DNA from: CAYSXY01 sp964435165
GTDB taxonomy: Bacteria; Pseudomonadota; Alphaproteobacteria; Rickettsiales; RI-342
Assembly: GCA_964435165.1 (NCBI GenBank)
Contig: CAYSXY010000022.1
Location: 1-34,299 of the forward strand
Reading direction: 5' to 3'
DNA length: 34,299 nucleotides
The translations under genes were made by a program, and so were the position numbers. The notes under the pieces are model-generated. The model did no database searches and had not been told where the DNA came from. It was given only the letters and a program-made list of their open reading frames with translations. Positions 15,618 to 24,502 of the stretch are shown in pieces; the stretch's first letter is position 1, and every line of letters begins with the position of its first letter.

Positions 15618-18182
15618 CTATGACGCCTTTTTCTTCCGTGAAGGTTTCTTTTTCGGGGCTTTTTCTTTTGCTGTAATCCATTCCACTGCTTGTTGCATCG
15701 AGACGCTGGACGGGTCAATATCCTTCGGGATCGTCGCGTTGATTTTCTTATATTTGACGTATGGCCCATAGCGACCATCATAAATTGCCACGTCTTCTTT
15801 CGCATCGTCTGGGTGTTTACCAAGCACCCGTAGCGGTTCTGCTTTGGTGCCTCCTCCCTTTTTCGCGGCTTTTTCGGCAATCAGCGTGACAGCACGGTTC
15901 ATCCCGACCGACAGCACATCATCATCAGCACTCAGTGAGGCATAGGTGCCATCATGTACCACATAAGGCCCGAATTTGCCGATGCCTGCTTTGATCATCT
16001 TGCCTGTTTCCGGGTGCTCGCCTACATCGCGCGGCAGTGAGAGCAGGGCCAGAGCTTTATTCAGATCAATCTCCGCCGGGTCCATGCCTTTGGGCAGGCC
16101 GGTGCGTTTCGGTTTTTCTTTTTTATTCTCGGCATTTGCCTCGCGCTGAACATAGATGCCATAAGGCCCTTTGCGCAGCGAGACTTCCAGCCCTGTTACC
16201 GGGTCATTGCCTAGTATTTTGGGGAATTCGTCGCCAACTGTAGCACCGTTATCGGCATCACCATCGGTGACGAGTGGCCGCGTGTAATTACAGTCCGGGT
16301 AATTATTGCAGCCAAGGAATGCGCCGAATTTCCCCGCCTTTAAATGCAATTTGCCACTCTCACAGCTTGGGCATTGGTGCGGATCACTGCCATCCTCTCT
16401 GACAGGAAAAATATAATGTTCCAGGCTGCGTTCCACCGCTTTGAGAATATCAGCCGGGCCAATATCCATCGTTGCATCCACCGTGGTTTTGAATGCATCC
16501 CAAAACTGGCGTAGCACGGCTTTCCATTCTACATCACCGGCGGAAATATCATCCAATTGCTGTTCCAGATCGGCAGTGAAATCATATTCCACATAGCGCT
16601 TGAAATAGAGTTCCAGAAAGCTGTTGACGATGCGGCCACGATCTTCCGGAAAGAAGCGCTTTTTCTCGAGTTTCACATAGTCACGATCCTGCAGAACCGA
16701 GAGAATGCTGGCATAGGTAGACGGGCGGCCAATGCCGAGTTCTTCCAGCTTTTTCACCAGACTGGCTTCGGAATAGCGAGGCGGCGGTTCGGTGAAATGC
16801 TGATTCGGTTCGATTGTATTCGTCTTGAGTGCATCACCCTGGTCCATCGCAGGCAGAATGCGGTCATTATCATCGTCCTTTTCGTCGTCTTTGCCCTCAC
16901 GATACAGCGCATAAAAGCCCGGGAACTTGATTTGCGAGCCTGTCGCCCGAAAAATGCCGCTCTCCTTCGTGTCCACTATATCGACGCTTAGTTGGTCGAG
17001 GACAGCGCTGGCCATCTGACTTGCCATCATTCGCTGCCAGACCAGGCGGTAGAGTTTGAGCTGATCGCCATCGAGAAAACGTGCCATTTTATCTGGTGTG
17101 CGGTAGAGCGAGGTAGGGCGTATGGATTCATGTGCTTCCTGAGCATTCTTGGCTTTTGAGCTGTAATAACGTGTTTTTTCTGGCACATACTCTTCGCCAT
17201 ATTCACTGCCGATCAGGCGGCGTGTCTCATTAATGGCCTCATTGGAGACAAACACACCATCGGTCCGCATATAGGTGATTAAGCCGGTGGTCTCGCCATC
17301 CAGCTCAATGCCTTCATAAAGCTTTTGGGCAACCATCATGGTCTTTTTTGCGCCAAAGCCTAACTTGCGGGCGGCTTCCTGCTGGAGGGTGGAGGTGGTG
17401 AAGGGGGGGGAGGGATTACGCCGTACGGTTTTGGGGGTCAGGCTGCCGACTTTCCAGCTTCCTTGCAGAAGGGCTTGCACGGCTTTTTTAGCTTCGGTCT
17501 CCGTCGTAATGCTGAATTTTTCCAGCTTATCGCTGTCCAAATGGGTTAGGCGGGCGCTGAATGTCTTTCCTGCATCAGTGGTGAACGTGGCTTCAATCGT
17601 CCAGTATTCTTCCGCAGTGAAGCGCTCAATCTCATTTTCACGCTCACAAATGAGTCGCAGGGCAACGGACTGCACCCGACCGGCAGAACGGCTACCCGGT
17701 AATTTACGCCATAATACCGGCGAGAGGGTGAAGCCGACGAGATAGTCCAGGGCGCGCCGAGCCTGCTGGGCGTTGATGAGGTCCATATCCAGCTCGCGCG
17801 GATGGGCAATGCCCTCCAGCACGGCTTTTTTGGTGATTTCATTAAACACCACGCGCTTGACTTCGGCTGACTTTTTAAGTGCCTTTTTCTCTTTCAGCGC
17901 TTCGAGCACATGCCAGGAAATCGCTTCTCCCTCGCGATCGGGGTCGGTGGCGAGAATCAGCGCGTCGGCATCGCGCGCTTCTTTGATGATGGCCTGCAAT
18001 TGCTTTTTCTTATCATCAGACAGCATATAGGTCATGGCGAAGTCCTCTTCCGGGCGCACGGAACCATCTTTCGCGGGCAAATCACGAATATGGCCGAATG
18101 AGGCCATCACCTTGTAATCATTGCCTAAATATTTATTGATGGTTTTGGATTTGGCCGGGGATTCGACGATGACAAGCTGCAT
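15618..18182 (-). CDS. topA: DNA topoisomerase I (type IA)
   Basis: This enzyme relaxes negative supercoils by cutting one DNA strand. It has 854 residues. The TOPRIM domain begins at VIVESPAKSKT (4-14, catalytic Glu7) with the acidic triad DPDRE at 80-84. The active-site tyrosine is Tyr304 in GLITYMRTDG. One C4 zinc ribbon (CPSC...CNNYPDC) lies at about 600-635, followed by C-terminal repeats with GPYGIYVQ, FGPYVVHDG and YGPYVKYKK. It ends in a basic tail (KKKPSRKKKAS) that probably binds DNA. The start is the ATG at 18182 with AGGA upstream. In many Alphaproteobacteria topA follows dprA directly; here a small plus-strand gene lies between them. Confidence 0.97.
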   Translation of the reverse strand: MQLVIVESPAKSKTINKYLGNDYKVMASFGHIRDLPAKDGSVRPEEDFAMTYMLSDDKKKQLQAIIKEARDADALILATDPDREGEAISWHVLEALKEKKALKKSAEVKRVVFNEITKKAVLEGIAHPRELDMDLINAQQARRALDYLVGFTLSPVLWRKLPGSRSAGRVQSVALRLICERENEIERFTAEEYWTIEATFTTDAGKTFSARLTHLDSDKLEKFSITTETEAKKAVQALLQGSWKVGSLTPKTVRRNPSPPFTTSTLQQEAARKLGFGAKKTMMVAQKLYEGIELDGETTGLITYMRTDGVFVSNEAINETRRLIGSEYGEEYVPEKTRYYSSKAKNAQEAHESIRPTSLYRTPDKMARFLDGDQLKLYRLVWQRMMASQMASAVLDQLSVDIVDTKESGIFRATGSQIKFPGFYALYREGKDDEKDDDNDRILPAMDQGDALKTNTIEPNQHFTEPPPRYSEASLVKKLEELGIGRPSTYASILSVLQDRDYVKLEKKRFFPEDRGRIVNSFLELYFKRYVEYDFTADLEQQLDDISAGDVEWKAVLRQFWDAFKTTVDATMDIGPADILKAVERSLEHYIFPVREDGSDPHQCPSCESGKLHLKAGKFGAFLGCNNYPDCNYTRPLVTDGDADNGATVGDEFPKILGNDPVTGLEVSLRKGPYGIYVQREANAENKKEKPKRTGLPKGMDPAEIDLNKALALLSLPRDVGEHPETGKMIKAGIGKFGPYVVHDGTYASLSADDDVLSVGMNRAVTLIAEKAAKKGGGTKAEPLRVLGKHPDDAKEDVAIYDGRYGPYVKYKKINATIPKDIDPSSVSMQQAVEWITAKEKAPKKKPSRKKKAS

Positions 18183-18362
18183 AGAGGTCCTTTAATGCGT
18201 CGTAAAATTTAGAATGCTTCTAGGCGTTATGCTAATTAGACGTCAAGTTATTAGGCGGGAATTGCTAAGGATTGATGAAAAGTTGAGCAATGATTAATAT
18301 TAACTGTTATGCGTTACTTTATGTATTATCGCGCATAGTAGAGGCATACTGAAAGATACATC

Positions 18363-18647
18363 ATGGCGGAAGAATTGTTCACATCCTATGATTTGCAAGA
18401 TGTCATGTGGCGGATAGACCAGGTAAAGAATGTGCAGGAAATTTCCGAACAATTTAAGCATCTGGATGGTTTTCCACTGGTGTTGAGGCTGGCATTAGAC
18501 AGGCCATTTGATCAGAGCTTTTTATCTAGAAATGATGACATATTTCACGCCATCACTGTTCCATACATCAATAATGATCAGACCATTGTTGCCGTGAGGA
18601 GAGGACCGAGAAGCTTCTGGAACCAGCGCTTTTTGGTGAATTGGTGA
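18363..18647 (+). CDS. N-terminal part of a frameshifted gene of unknown function
   Basis: A 94-residue reading frame opening with MAEELFTSYDLQDVMW, not recognised. After about residue 79 (NNDQTIVAVR) the sequence becomes atypical (RRGPRSFWNQRFLVNW) and stops at 18647. The minus-one frame is open from 18578 and from about 18596 reads like the natural continuation (REERTEKLLEPALFGELVSL). The two frames together would give one protein of about 160 residues. The indel lies near 18590-18610 and may be a real mutation or a sequence error. It sits alone on the plus strand between topA and dprA. Confidence 0.55.
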   Translation: MAEELFTSYDLQDVMWRIDQVKNVQEISEQFKHLDGFPLVLRLALDRPFDQSFLSRNDDIFHAITVPYINNDQTIVAVRRGPRSFWNQRFLVNW

Positions 18648-18850
18648 GCCTTTTGCCGCTTCATGAACGAGGTATCTACGTCGATAGACTGCGGGAAGCT
18701 GGAGTTGAAACAACGATTTCACATCAGCAACGAGCCGATTTTAAGTTAACGCAAGAAGATGCAGACAAAGCGACGGATCAGTTGACTACAAAGAAAGATG
18801 ACGAGGATCGTCGTGATCCGCCGGAGCTTACGCCGTTTAGTCCGAATTGA
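18641..18850 (+). CDS. C-terminal part of the same frameshifted gene
   Basis: As called, this is a 69-residue frame from a TTG at 18641 overlapping the previous stop by 7 bases. The frame itself is open from 18578, and the codons before 18641 look coding (EKLLEPALFGE), which argues that this is the continuation of the 18363 gene after a frameshift rather than a separate, coupled gene. The visible part contains a helical segment (PLHERGIYVDRLREAG) and an acidic, Lys-rich C-terminus ending in PPELTPFSPN. No good ribosome binding site precedes the TTG. Confidence 0.45.
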   Translation: MVSLLPLHERGIYVDRLREAGVETTISHQQRADFKLTQEDADKATDQLTTKKDDEDRRDPPELTPFSPN

Positions 18851-18865
18851 TTATTTGCAGATAAA

Positions 18866-19993
18866 TCATGCGGCTCTGGCCACACGATGGCCGGGATAAC
18901 GGGTGATTTTGCCCGCCAGTTCCAGTTCCATCAGTAGTGTCAGCACGTGGTTGGGAGGCAGGCCGCACAGGCGGCACAGTTCATCCATGCTGACTGGCGT
19001 TGGGCCAAGGGCTTCCAGCAGGCTGGCACGCATTTCCATAGTTAAGCCTTCATCATTGGCGGGGAGAGGCACATGCTCGCCCAATTGCTCGGCTTGCCCC
19101 TGATGCGGCATGGTCACTGCCGATGAGGCAGGAAGGGCGTGGCGTATATCCCGTACATCCTCGATCAAATGTGCCCCTTCTTTGATGAGGCGGTTGCAGC
19201 CGCTATTGCGACTGTCCATGGGCGAGCCTGGAACAGCGCCCACTTCGCGGCCATAATCCAGTGCCAGTCGTGCCGTGATGAGCGAGCCGGATTTGGGTGA
19301 GGCTTCGATCACGGTGATGAGCTTACTCAGCCCGGCAATGATGCGATTGCGCGCTGGGAAATGAAAGGCATTGGCCTGCGTTCCGGGGGCATATTCTGTG
19401 ATCATAATACCTTGCTCAGCAATGGCGTCGCGAAGGGATTGATTTTCCTTGGGATAACATATGTCGATGCCGGTGCCGATCACGGCAATCGTACCACCTT
19501 CCAGCGCGCCTTTATGGGCGGCGGCATCAATGCCGCGTGCCAGGCCGGAGACAACCACTAACCCTTCCTGACTGCAGGCATGGCTGAGTTGTTTTGCTGC
19601 CTGCTGCCCGACGGCAGAGGCATTGCGTCCGCCGACAATGGCGATGGCAGGTTGCTTGTTCAGCAATGCACTATCGCCGCGGGCAATCAGGATAGGTGGC
19701 GGGTCGTACATATCCAGCAATGCTGCCGGGTAGTCCGACTGGCCATAGAGAAGTAGTGACGCTCCCTGCTGCTCTATGGCTGCGATTTCTCGTTCAGCCT
19801 GATCATGACCACAGGGTTGCAGCGCTTTTTTACGGCCACCGCGCCGGGAAAGCTCGGGCAATGCTTCCAATGCCCTGTCCGGGCTGCCATAGCGCTGCAT
19901 GAGGCTGAAAAAGGTGACTGGGCCGACATTATCGCTACGCGCCAGCCGGAGTACCGACAGTGCTGAATAGTCTGAAAGGTTTGTATAGCGCAT
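18866..19993 (-). CDS. dprA: DNA processing protein DprA
   Basis: DprA binds incoming single-stranded DNA and loads RecA during natural transformation; it is also widespread in non-competent bacteria. The 375-residue protein has an N-terminal helical domain and then the Rossmann-like core: GGRNAS (121-126), SGLARGID (149-156), FPARNRIIAGLS (212-223) and SGSLITA (235-241). A C-terminal winged-helix (DML1-like) domain of about 60 residues begins near MDELCRLCGL. The ATG at 19993 overlaps the plsY stop as TGATG, so translation is coupled to plsY. An in-frame GTG immediately upstream (19996) is the alternative. Confidence 0.95.
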   Translation of the reverse strand: MRYTNLSDYSALSVLRLARSDNVGPVTFFSLMQRYGSPDRALEALPELSRRGGRKKALQPCGHDQAEREIAAIEQQGASLLLYGQSDYPAALLDMYDPPPILIARGDSALLNKQPAIAIVGGRNASAVGQQAAKQLSHACSQEGLVVVSGLARGIDAAAHKGALEGGTIAVIGTGIDICYPKENQSLRDAIAEQGIMITEYAPGTQANAFHFPARNRIIAGLSKLITVIEASPKSGSLITARLALDYGREVGAVPGSPMDSRNSGCNRLIKEGAHLIEDVRDIRHALPASSAVTMPHQGQAEQLGEHVPLPANDEGLTMEMRASLLEALGPTPVSMDELCRLCGLPPNHVLTLLMELELAGKITRYPGHRVARAA

Positions 19994-20568
19994 CACACCG
20001 TACTTTCTTCATGCTGCAATAAACGGCGAATATTTGGAATATGCCGAATAATCAGCAGTAGTGACAGCAGTGTGATGGTAACGAACAGCCCCGTCATATG
20101 TTCAAGATAATAGGCGATGGATGGTGCGGTGATGGCAGCGGCCAATGCCGCCAGCGATGAAATACGTGTAATGAGAAAAACGAGAAGCCATGTTGCCGCG
20201 GTGATGAGCCCTAAAGGCAGGTGAAGAGCGAGCAACACGCCGCAACTGGTCGCGACTCCCTTACCGCCTTTGCCTTTCAGCCAACATGAAAAATCATGAC
20301 CGATCACGACCATGATGGCGGCCCAGTAGATCATTTCCGGTGCGAGCAGGTTTGAGAGCCAAATGGCGGCTGCACCTTTGGTCACATCGCCGACTAAGGT
20401 GAGGGCAGCAATGGCTTTATTTCCTGTTCTCAATACGTTCGTGGCGCCGATATTACCCGAGCCAATACGGCGTATATCCCCCAATCCTGCCAATTTGGCA
20501 AAAATCAGGCCACAGGGAATGCTGCCGATGAGATAGGCCAGGAGAAGGGTGAGCAGGGGGTAATCCAT
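19993..20568 (-). CDS. plsY: Acyl-phosphate:glycerol-3-phosphate acyltransferase
   Basis: PlsY transfers an acyl group from acyl-phosphate to glycerol-3-phosphate, the first step of phospholipid synthesis, in the inner membrane. The 191-residue protein shows about five hydrophobic segments and the three family motifs: GSIPCG near residue 15, GSGNIGATN (36-44) and KGGKGVATS (100-108). It forms an overlapping pair with dprA (TGATG), the usual alphaproteobacterial order. The ATG at 20568 has only a weak GAG upstream. Confidence 0.96.
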   Translation of the reverse strand: MDYPLLTLLLAYLIGSIPCGLIFAKLAGLGDIRRIGSGNIGATNVLRTGNKAIAALTLVGDVTKGAAAIWLSNLLAPEMIYWAAIMVVIGHDFSCWLKGKGGKGVATSCGVLLALHLPLGLITAATWLLVFLITRISSLAALAAAITAPSIAYYLEHMTGLFVTITLLSLLLIIRHIPNIRRLLQHEESTV

Positions 20569-20636
20569 AGCGGCACTCTATGGCAGCGTCAATTTCTGCT
20601 CAATGAAAAAAGAGAAGAAGCTTCAGTAGTCAGGCG

Positions 20637-21125
20637 CTATCGCGTTCTGCCCAGATAATCCAATGCGCCTTGCAGAATAAATGTTGCTGCCAGTTTATCG
20701 ATGTTTTTTTTACGTTTTTGGCGGCTCATATCCGCATCCAACATCACGCGGTCCGATGCCATACTGGACATGCGCTCATCCCACAATGCCAGTGGCAGAT
20801 TGCTATGCTTTCCGATCTGTGCTGCGATATCGCGGGTGGATTGACAGCGTGGCCCTTCCGAACCATCCATATTGATGGGATAACCAATAATCCAGGCGCA
20901 TAGTCGGTGCTCTTTTTCAATCTCCAATATTCGGATTATATCTTGGGAAAATTTCGCCCGGCGGATGATCTCAAGCGGGCTGGCGATGCGTCGTTCACGG
21001 TCGCTGATGGCAATGCCGATGGTTTTGGAGCCAATGTCCATTGCCCCCACCCTTGTTTGGAATTGGTCCGGCTGGCTCTGTATCAGTGCGCCAAGGGCGT
21101 TTATTGTCAGAATATCATGGCTCAT
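20637..21125 (-). CDS. ruvX: RuvX/YqgF family nuclease (putative pre-16S rRNA nuclease)
   Basis: This 162-residue RNase H-like fold protein matures the 5' end of 16S rRNA in E. coli. The first catalytic acid is Asp30 in GAMDIGSKTIGIAISD, followed by GYPINMDGSEG, WDERMSS and the C-terminal NIDKLAATFILQ. The roughly 25-residue N-terminal extension before the conserved core is common in Alphaproteobacteria. The start is the ATG at 21125. It is divergent from gatC, with a 72-bp intergenic region, and 68 bp upstream of plsY. Confidence 0.93.
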   Translation of the reverse strand: MSHDILTINALGALIQSQPDQFQTRVGAMDIGSKTIGIAISDRERRIASPLEIIRRAKFSQDIIRILEIEKEHRLCAWIIGYPINMDGSEGPRCQSTRDIAAQIGKHSNLPLALWDERMSSMASDRVMLDADMSRQKRKKNIDKLAATFILQGALDYLGRTR

Positions 21126-21197
21126 ACCTTGCCATTACTTGGGAAAGGGGGTAAAAGCAACGCCCTGTTTTCAACGCTACTGCACGGATGAAAGAGA

Positions 21198-21479
21198 ATG
21201 GATAAAAAGACGGTGGCGAAGGTCGCTCATTTGGCGCGCATTCGTCTGACAGAAGAAGAACAGGATAGATATGCAGGCGAATTAAGCCGTATTTTCGAAT
21301 GGATTGAGCAACTGAGTGAAGTCAACACCGATAATGTGCCCCAGATGACATCGGTTGCCTCAATGACTCTGCCGATGCGCCGCGATGAAGTGACGGATGG
21401 TAACCGGCGTGAGGACATTTTGGGCAATGCCCCGAAACAGGCATTTGACTGCTTTGCTGTGCCAAAAGTAATTGAATAA
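21198..21479 (+). CDS. gatC: Asp-tRNA(Asn)/Glu-tRNA(Gln) amidotransferase subunit C
   Basis: GatC is the small belt subunit that holds GatA and GatB together in the enzyme that converts Glu-tRNA(Gln) to Gln-tRNA(Gln), and often Asp-tRNA(Asn) to Asn-tRNA(Asn). The 93 residues match the usual length, starting MDKKTVAKVAHLARIRLTEE with the typical LEWI-like (IFEWIEQLSEVNTD) middle and the MRRDEV segment. It is the first gene of gatC-gatA-gatB. The start is the ATG at 21198 with GAAAGAG upstream. Confidence 0.95.
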   Translation: MDKKTVAKVAHLARIRLTEEEQDRYAGELSRIFEWIEQLSEVNTDNVPQMTSVASMTLPMRRDEVTDGNRREDILGNAPKQAFDCFAVPKVIE

Positions 21480-21503
21480 TTTTTAATCTCTTATGTTTTG
21501 ATC

Positions 21504-23006
21504 ATGACCAACCTGACCCATTTAACGATTGCCGAGGCCAGAGACGGCCTGAAAGAGAAGCAGTTTACCGCGACCGAACTGGTCGATGCTCATCTGGCGG
21601 CGATTGAGGCTGCCTCATCGCTCAATGCCTACACAACGCTCACCGCTGATATTGCCCATCAGCAAGCCAATGAGGCCGATGCCCGGCTTCAATCCGGCAG
21701 CCCGGCAAGTGACATGGACGGTATTCCCGTTGCTGTGAAAGAATTGTTCTGTACCAAAGGCGTACGCTCGACCTCATGTTCACATATCTTGGATGGGTTT
21801 ACCCCGGCCTATGAATCTACCGTAACGAGTAAGCTGTTCGATGCTGGTGGGGTGATGCTCGGCAAGACGAATATGGACGAATTCGCCATGGGGTCAGCTA
21901 ACATTACCAGTTATGACGGCAATGTTATCAGCCCATGGACGCGCAGCTCTGACGACGCACAGATCGTACCAGGCGGGTCATCCGGCGGCTCGTCGGCGGC
22001 TGTAGCCGCGCGTTTGTGCCTTGGCGCATTGGGGACGGATACGGGCGGCTCGATTCGTCAGCCTGCGGCTTTTACCGGCATTGTTGGGTTTAAGCCGACC
22101 TATGGCCGCTGCTCGCGCTGGGGAATGATTGCTTTTGCCAGTTCGCTCGACCAGGCGGGTGTGCTGACCCGGAGCGTGCGTGATGCTGCCATCATGCAGC
22201 AGGTGATTTGTGGTCATGATGCGAAAGATTCAACCAGTTCGTCGGAAACTGTTCCGGGCTTTGAACATGCGCTGGGTGGTGATTTGCAAGGTAAGAAAAT
22301 TGGCGTGCCGAAGGAGTACCGTATGGACGGTATGCCGTCAGAGATTGAAACGCTCTGGCAGCAGGGTATTGACTGGGCAAAGGCGGCAGGTGCCGAGATT
22401 GTCGAGATTTCGCTGCCGCATACCCAATATGCGTTGCCTACTTATTATATTATTGCCCCGGCGGAGGCGTCATCCAACCTCGCGCGCTATGATGGGGTGC
22501 GCTATGGATTGCGCGTCAGTGAGGATGGCGATAGCCTGCTTGATATGTATGAAAAAACGCGCGCTGCCGGGTTTGGCGATGAGGTGAAGCGTCGGATTAT
22601 GATCGGCACTTATGTGCTCTCCGCCGGATATTATGATGCCTATTACAAAAAAGCGCAGAAGGTGCGTAGTCTCATTGCTGAGGATTTTCGCAAAGCCTAT
22701 GAACAGGTTGATGCGATTCTCACACCCACCGCGCCGTCTGAAGCGTTTGCCATTGGTGAGAAGATGGATGATCCCGTCGCCATGTATCTTAATGATGTAT
22801 TCACCGTACCGAGCAGTCTGGCCGGCCTACCGGCCATCTCGATTCCGGCCGGTCTGTCAGCCAATGGTCTGCCGCTGGGACTGCAAATTATCGGCAAAGC
22901 ATTTGATGAAATGACCGTGTTTCATACAGCGGGCGTGTTGGAAGAAGCAGCTAACTTCACCGCTGTACCTCAAATGGTAGAGCAGGGAATGAAAAGGGCG
23001 GCATAA
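21504..23006 (+). CDS. gatA: Asp-tRNA(Asn)/Glu-tRNA(Gln) amidotransferase subunit A
   Basis: GatA is the amidase-signature glutaminase that supplies ammonia to the GatCAB complex. The protein is 500 residues from the ATG at 21504, giving the usual MTNLTHLTIAEARD start; a TTG two codons upstream is the alternative. The Ser-cisSer-Lys triad is visible as Lys79 (PVAVKE), Ser159 (in PGGSSGGSS) and Ser183 (DTGGSIRQPA). It lies 24 bp after gatC and 48 bp before gatB. No clear Shine-Dalgarno sequence precedes it, so coupling to gatC is likely. Confidence 0.97.
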   Translation: MTNLTHLTIAEARDGLKEKQFTATELVDAHLAAIEAASSLNAYTTLTADIAHQQANEADARLQSGSPASDMDGIPVAVKELFCTKGVRSTSCSHILDGFTPAYESTVTSKLFDAGGVMLGKTNMDEFAMGSANITSYDGNVISPWTRSSDDAQIVPGGSSGGSSAAVAARLCLGALGTDTGGSIRQPAAFTGIVGFKPTYGRCSRWGMIAFASSLDQAGVLTRSVRDAAIMQQVICGHDAKDSTSSSETVPGFEHALGGDLQGKKIGVPKEYRMDGMPSEIETLWQQGIDWAKAAGAEIVEISLPHTQYALPTYYIIAPAEASSNLARYDGVRYGLRVSEDGDSLLDMYEKTRAAGFGDEVKRRIMIGTYVLSAGYYDAYYKKAQKVRSLIAEDFRKAYEQVDAILTPTAPSEAFAIGEKMDDPVAMYLNDVFTVPSSLAGLPAISIPAGLSANGLPLGLQIIGKAFDEMTVFHTAGVLEEAANFTAVPQMVEQGMKRAA

Positions 23007-23054
23007 CCTGTAGTATTAAATTAAAAAATTAGATTAAATTTGGGGTTTAAGTAA

Positions 23055-24500
23055 ATGAAAATTAAGGGCAATACTGGTGAATGGGAGGTCATTATTGGGC
23101 TGGAAGTGCATGCCCAGGTCGTGTCTCACGCCAAACTATTCTCCGGTGCGCCGAATGATTTTGGGGCGGAGCCCAATCACAATGTGGCACTGATTGATGC
23201 TGCCATGCCCGGCATGCTGCCGGTCATCAATGAATATTGTGTCGAGCAGGCGGTGAAGACCGGTCTTGGCCTGAATGCGAAGATTAATCTGGAATCAGTC
23301 TTCGACCGTAAAAACTATTTTTACCCTGATCTGCCTCAGGGCTACCAAATTTCGCAATTTCTCGACCCGATTGTCGGAGAAGGAACGATACTGCTTGATA
23401 TGGAAGATGGTAGCACCAAAGAGGTTGGGATTACCCGGCTTCATCTGGAGCAGGATGCAGGGAAGAGCCTGCATGAGCACAGCCCGCAGGAGACCTATAT
23501 TGATCTCAACCGGGCCGGGGTCGCATTGATGGAAATCGTCAGTGAGCCGGACATGCGCTCGCCGGAAGAGGCGGTGGCTTACATGAAAAAGCTCAAAGCC
23601 ATTCTCTATTATCTTGGCACCTGTAATGGAGACATGGAAAAAGGCCAAATGCGGGCCGATGCTAATATTTCCGTGCGTCACCCAGGTGATAAGCTTGGCA
23701 CGCGCTGCGAGATTAAAAATCTCAATTCCCTGCGCTTTTTGGCAAAAGCCATTGAATATGAAGCGAACCGCCAGGTGGAGATTATTGAGAGCGGCGGGGT
23801 GATCGATCAGGAAACGCGGCTGTTTGATACCAATTGTGGTGAGACACGCACCATGCGCAGCAAGGAAGATGCGCATGACTACCGTTATTTTCCGGACCCG
23901 GATTTACTGCCACTCGTGCTGAAGCAAGAATGGGTCGATCAGATTCGCGTCAGCCTGCCGGAATTGCCGGATGCGAAAAAACAGCGCTATATGGATGATT
24001 ATGGTCTGGGTGCCTATGATGCCTCCGTGCTGATTGCAGATAAAATTACGGCAGATTATTTTGATGAGGTGGTGCAGGGCAGGGATCCCAAGCTGGTGAG
24101 TAACTGGATTACGGCAGAGCTTTTCGGGCGCCTGAATAAAGCCGATAAATCAATTCAAGAAACGCCTGTAAGCGCCTCACAATTAGGGGGGCTTATTGAT
24201 CTTATTTCCGACGACACCATCAGTGGCAAGATCGCCAAGCAGGTGTTCGACATTATGTTTGAGACCGGCAAGGATGCCGATGTCATCGTGGAAGAACAAG
24301 GCCTGAAGCAGGTAACAGACACCGGGGCGATTGAAGCCATGGTCGATGAAGTGCTTGCTGTTAATCCGGATAAAGTGGAGCAATATAAGGCCGGTAAGGA
24401 CAAGCTGTTCGGCTTTTTTGTCGGTCAGGTGATGAAAGCCTCGCAAGGTAAGGCTAATCCGCAGGCTGTGAATGAGTTGTTGAAGGCTAAGTTAGGATAA
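23055..24500 (+). CDS. gatB: Asp-tRNA(Asn)/Glu-tRNA(Gln) amidotransferase subunit B
   Basis: GatB binds the mischarged tRNA and phosphorylates its Glu or Asp before amidation. The 481-residue protein opens with WEVIIGLEVHAQV and carries DRKNYFYPDLPQGYQISQ, LEQDAGKS, IDLNRAGVALMEIVSEPD and HDYRYFPDPDL, all family marks. A helical tail domain follows (YqeY-like, ending AVNELLKAKLG). It is the last gene of gatCAB and ends 2 bp from the stop of the convergent gene 24503-25354. Confidence 0.97.
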   Translation: MKIKGNTGEWEVIIGLEVHAQVVSHAKLFSGAPNDFGAEPNHNVALIDAAMPGMLPVINEYCVEQAVKTGLGLNAKINLESVFDRKNYFYPDLPQGYQISQFLDPIVGEGTILLDMEDGSTKEVGITRLHLEQDAGKSLHEHSPQETYIDLNRAGVALMEIVSEPDMRSPEEAVAYMKKLKAILYYLGTCNGDMEKGQMRADANISVRHPGDKLGTRCEIKNLNSLRFLAKAIEYEANRQVEIIESGGVIDQETRLFDTNCGETRTMRSKEDAHDYRYFPDPDLLPLVLKQEWVDQIRVSLPELPDAKKQRYMDDYGLGAYDASVLIADKITADYFDEVVQGRDPKLVSNWITAELFGRLNKADKSIQETPVSASQLGGLIDLISDDTISGKIAKQVFDIMFETGKDADVIVEEQGLKQVTDTGAIEAMVDEVLAVNPDKVEQYKAGKDKLFGFFVGQVMKASQGKANPQAVNELLKAKLG

Positions 24501-24502
24501 AG

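Noticed and set aside
18623..18647. Programmed frameshift site in the 18363 gene
   Set aside because: The run CGCTTTTTGG is not a canonical slippery heptamer, and the coding look already changes frame upstream of it.
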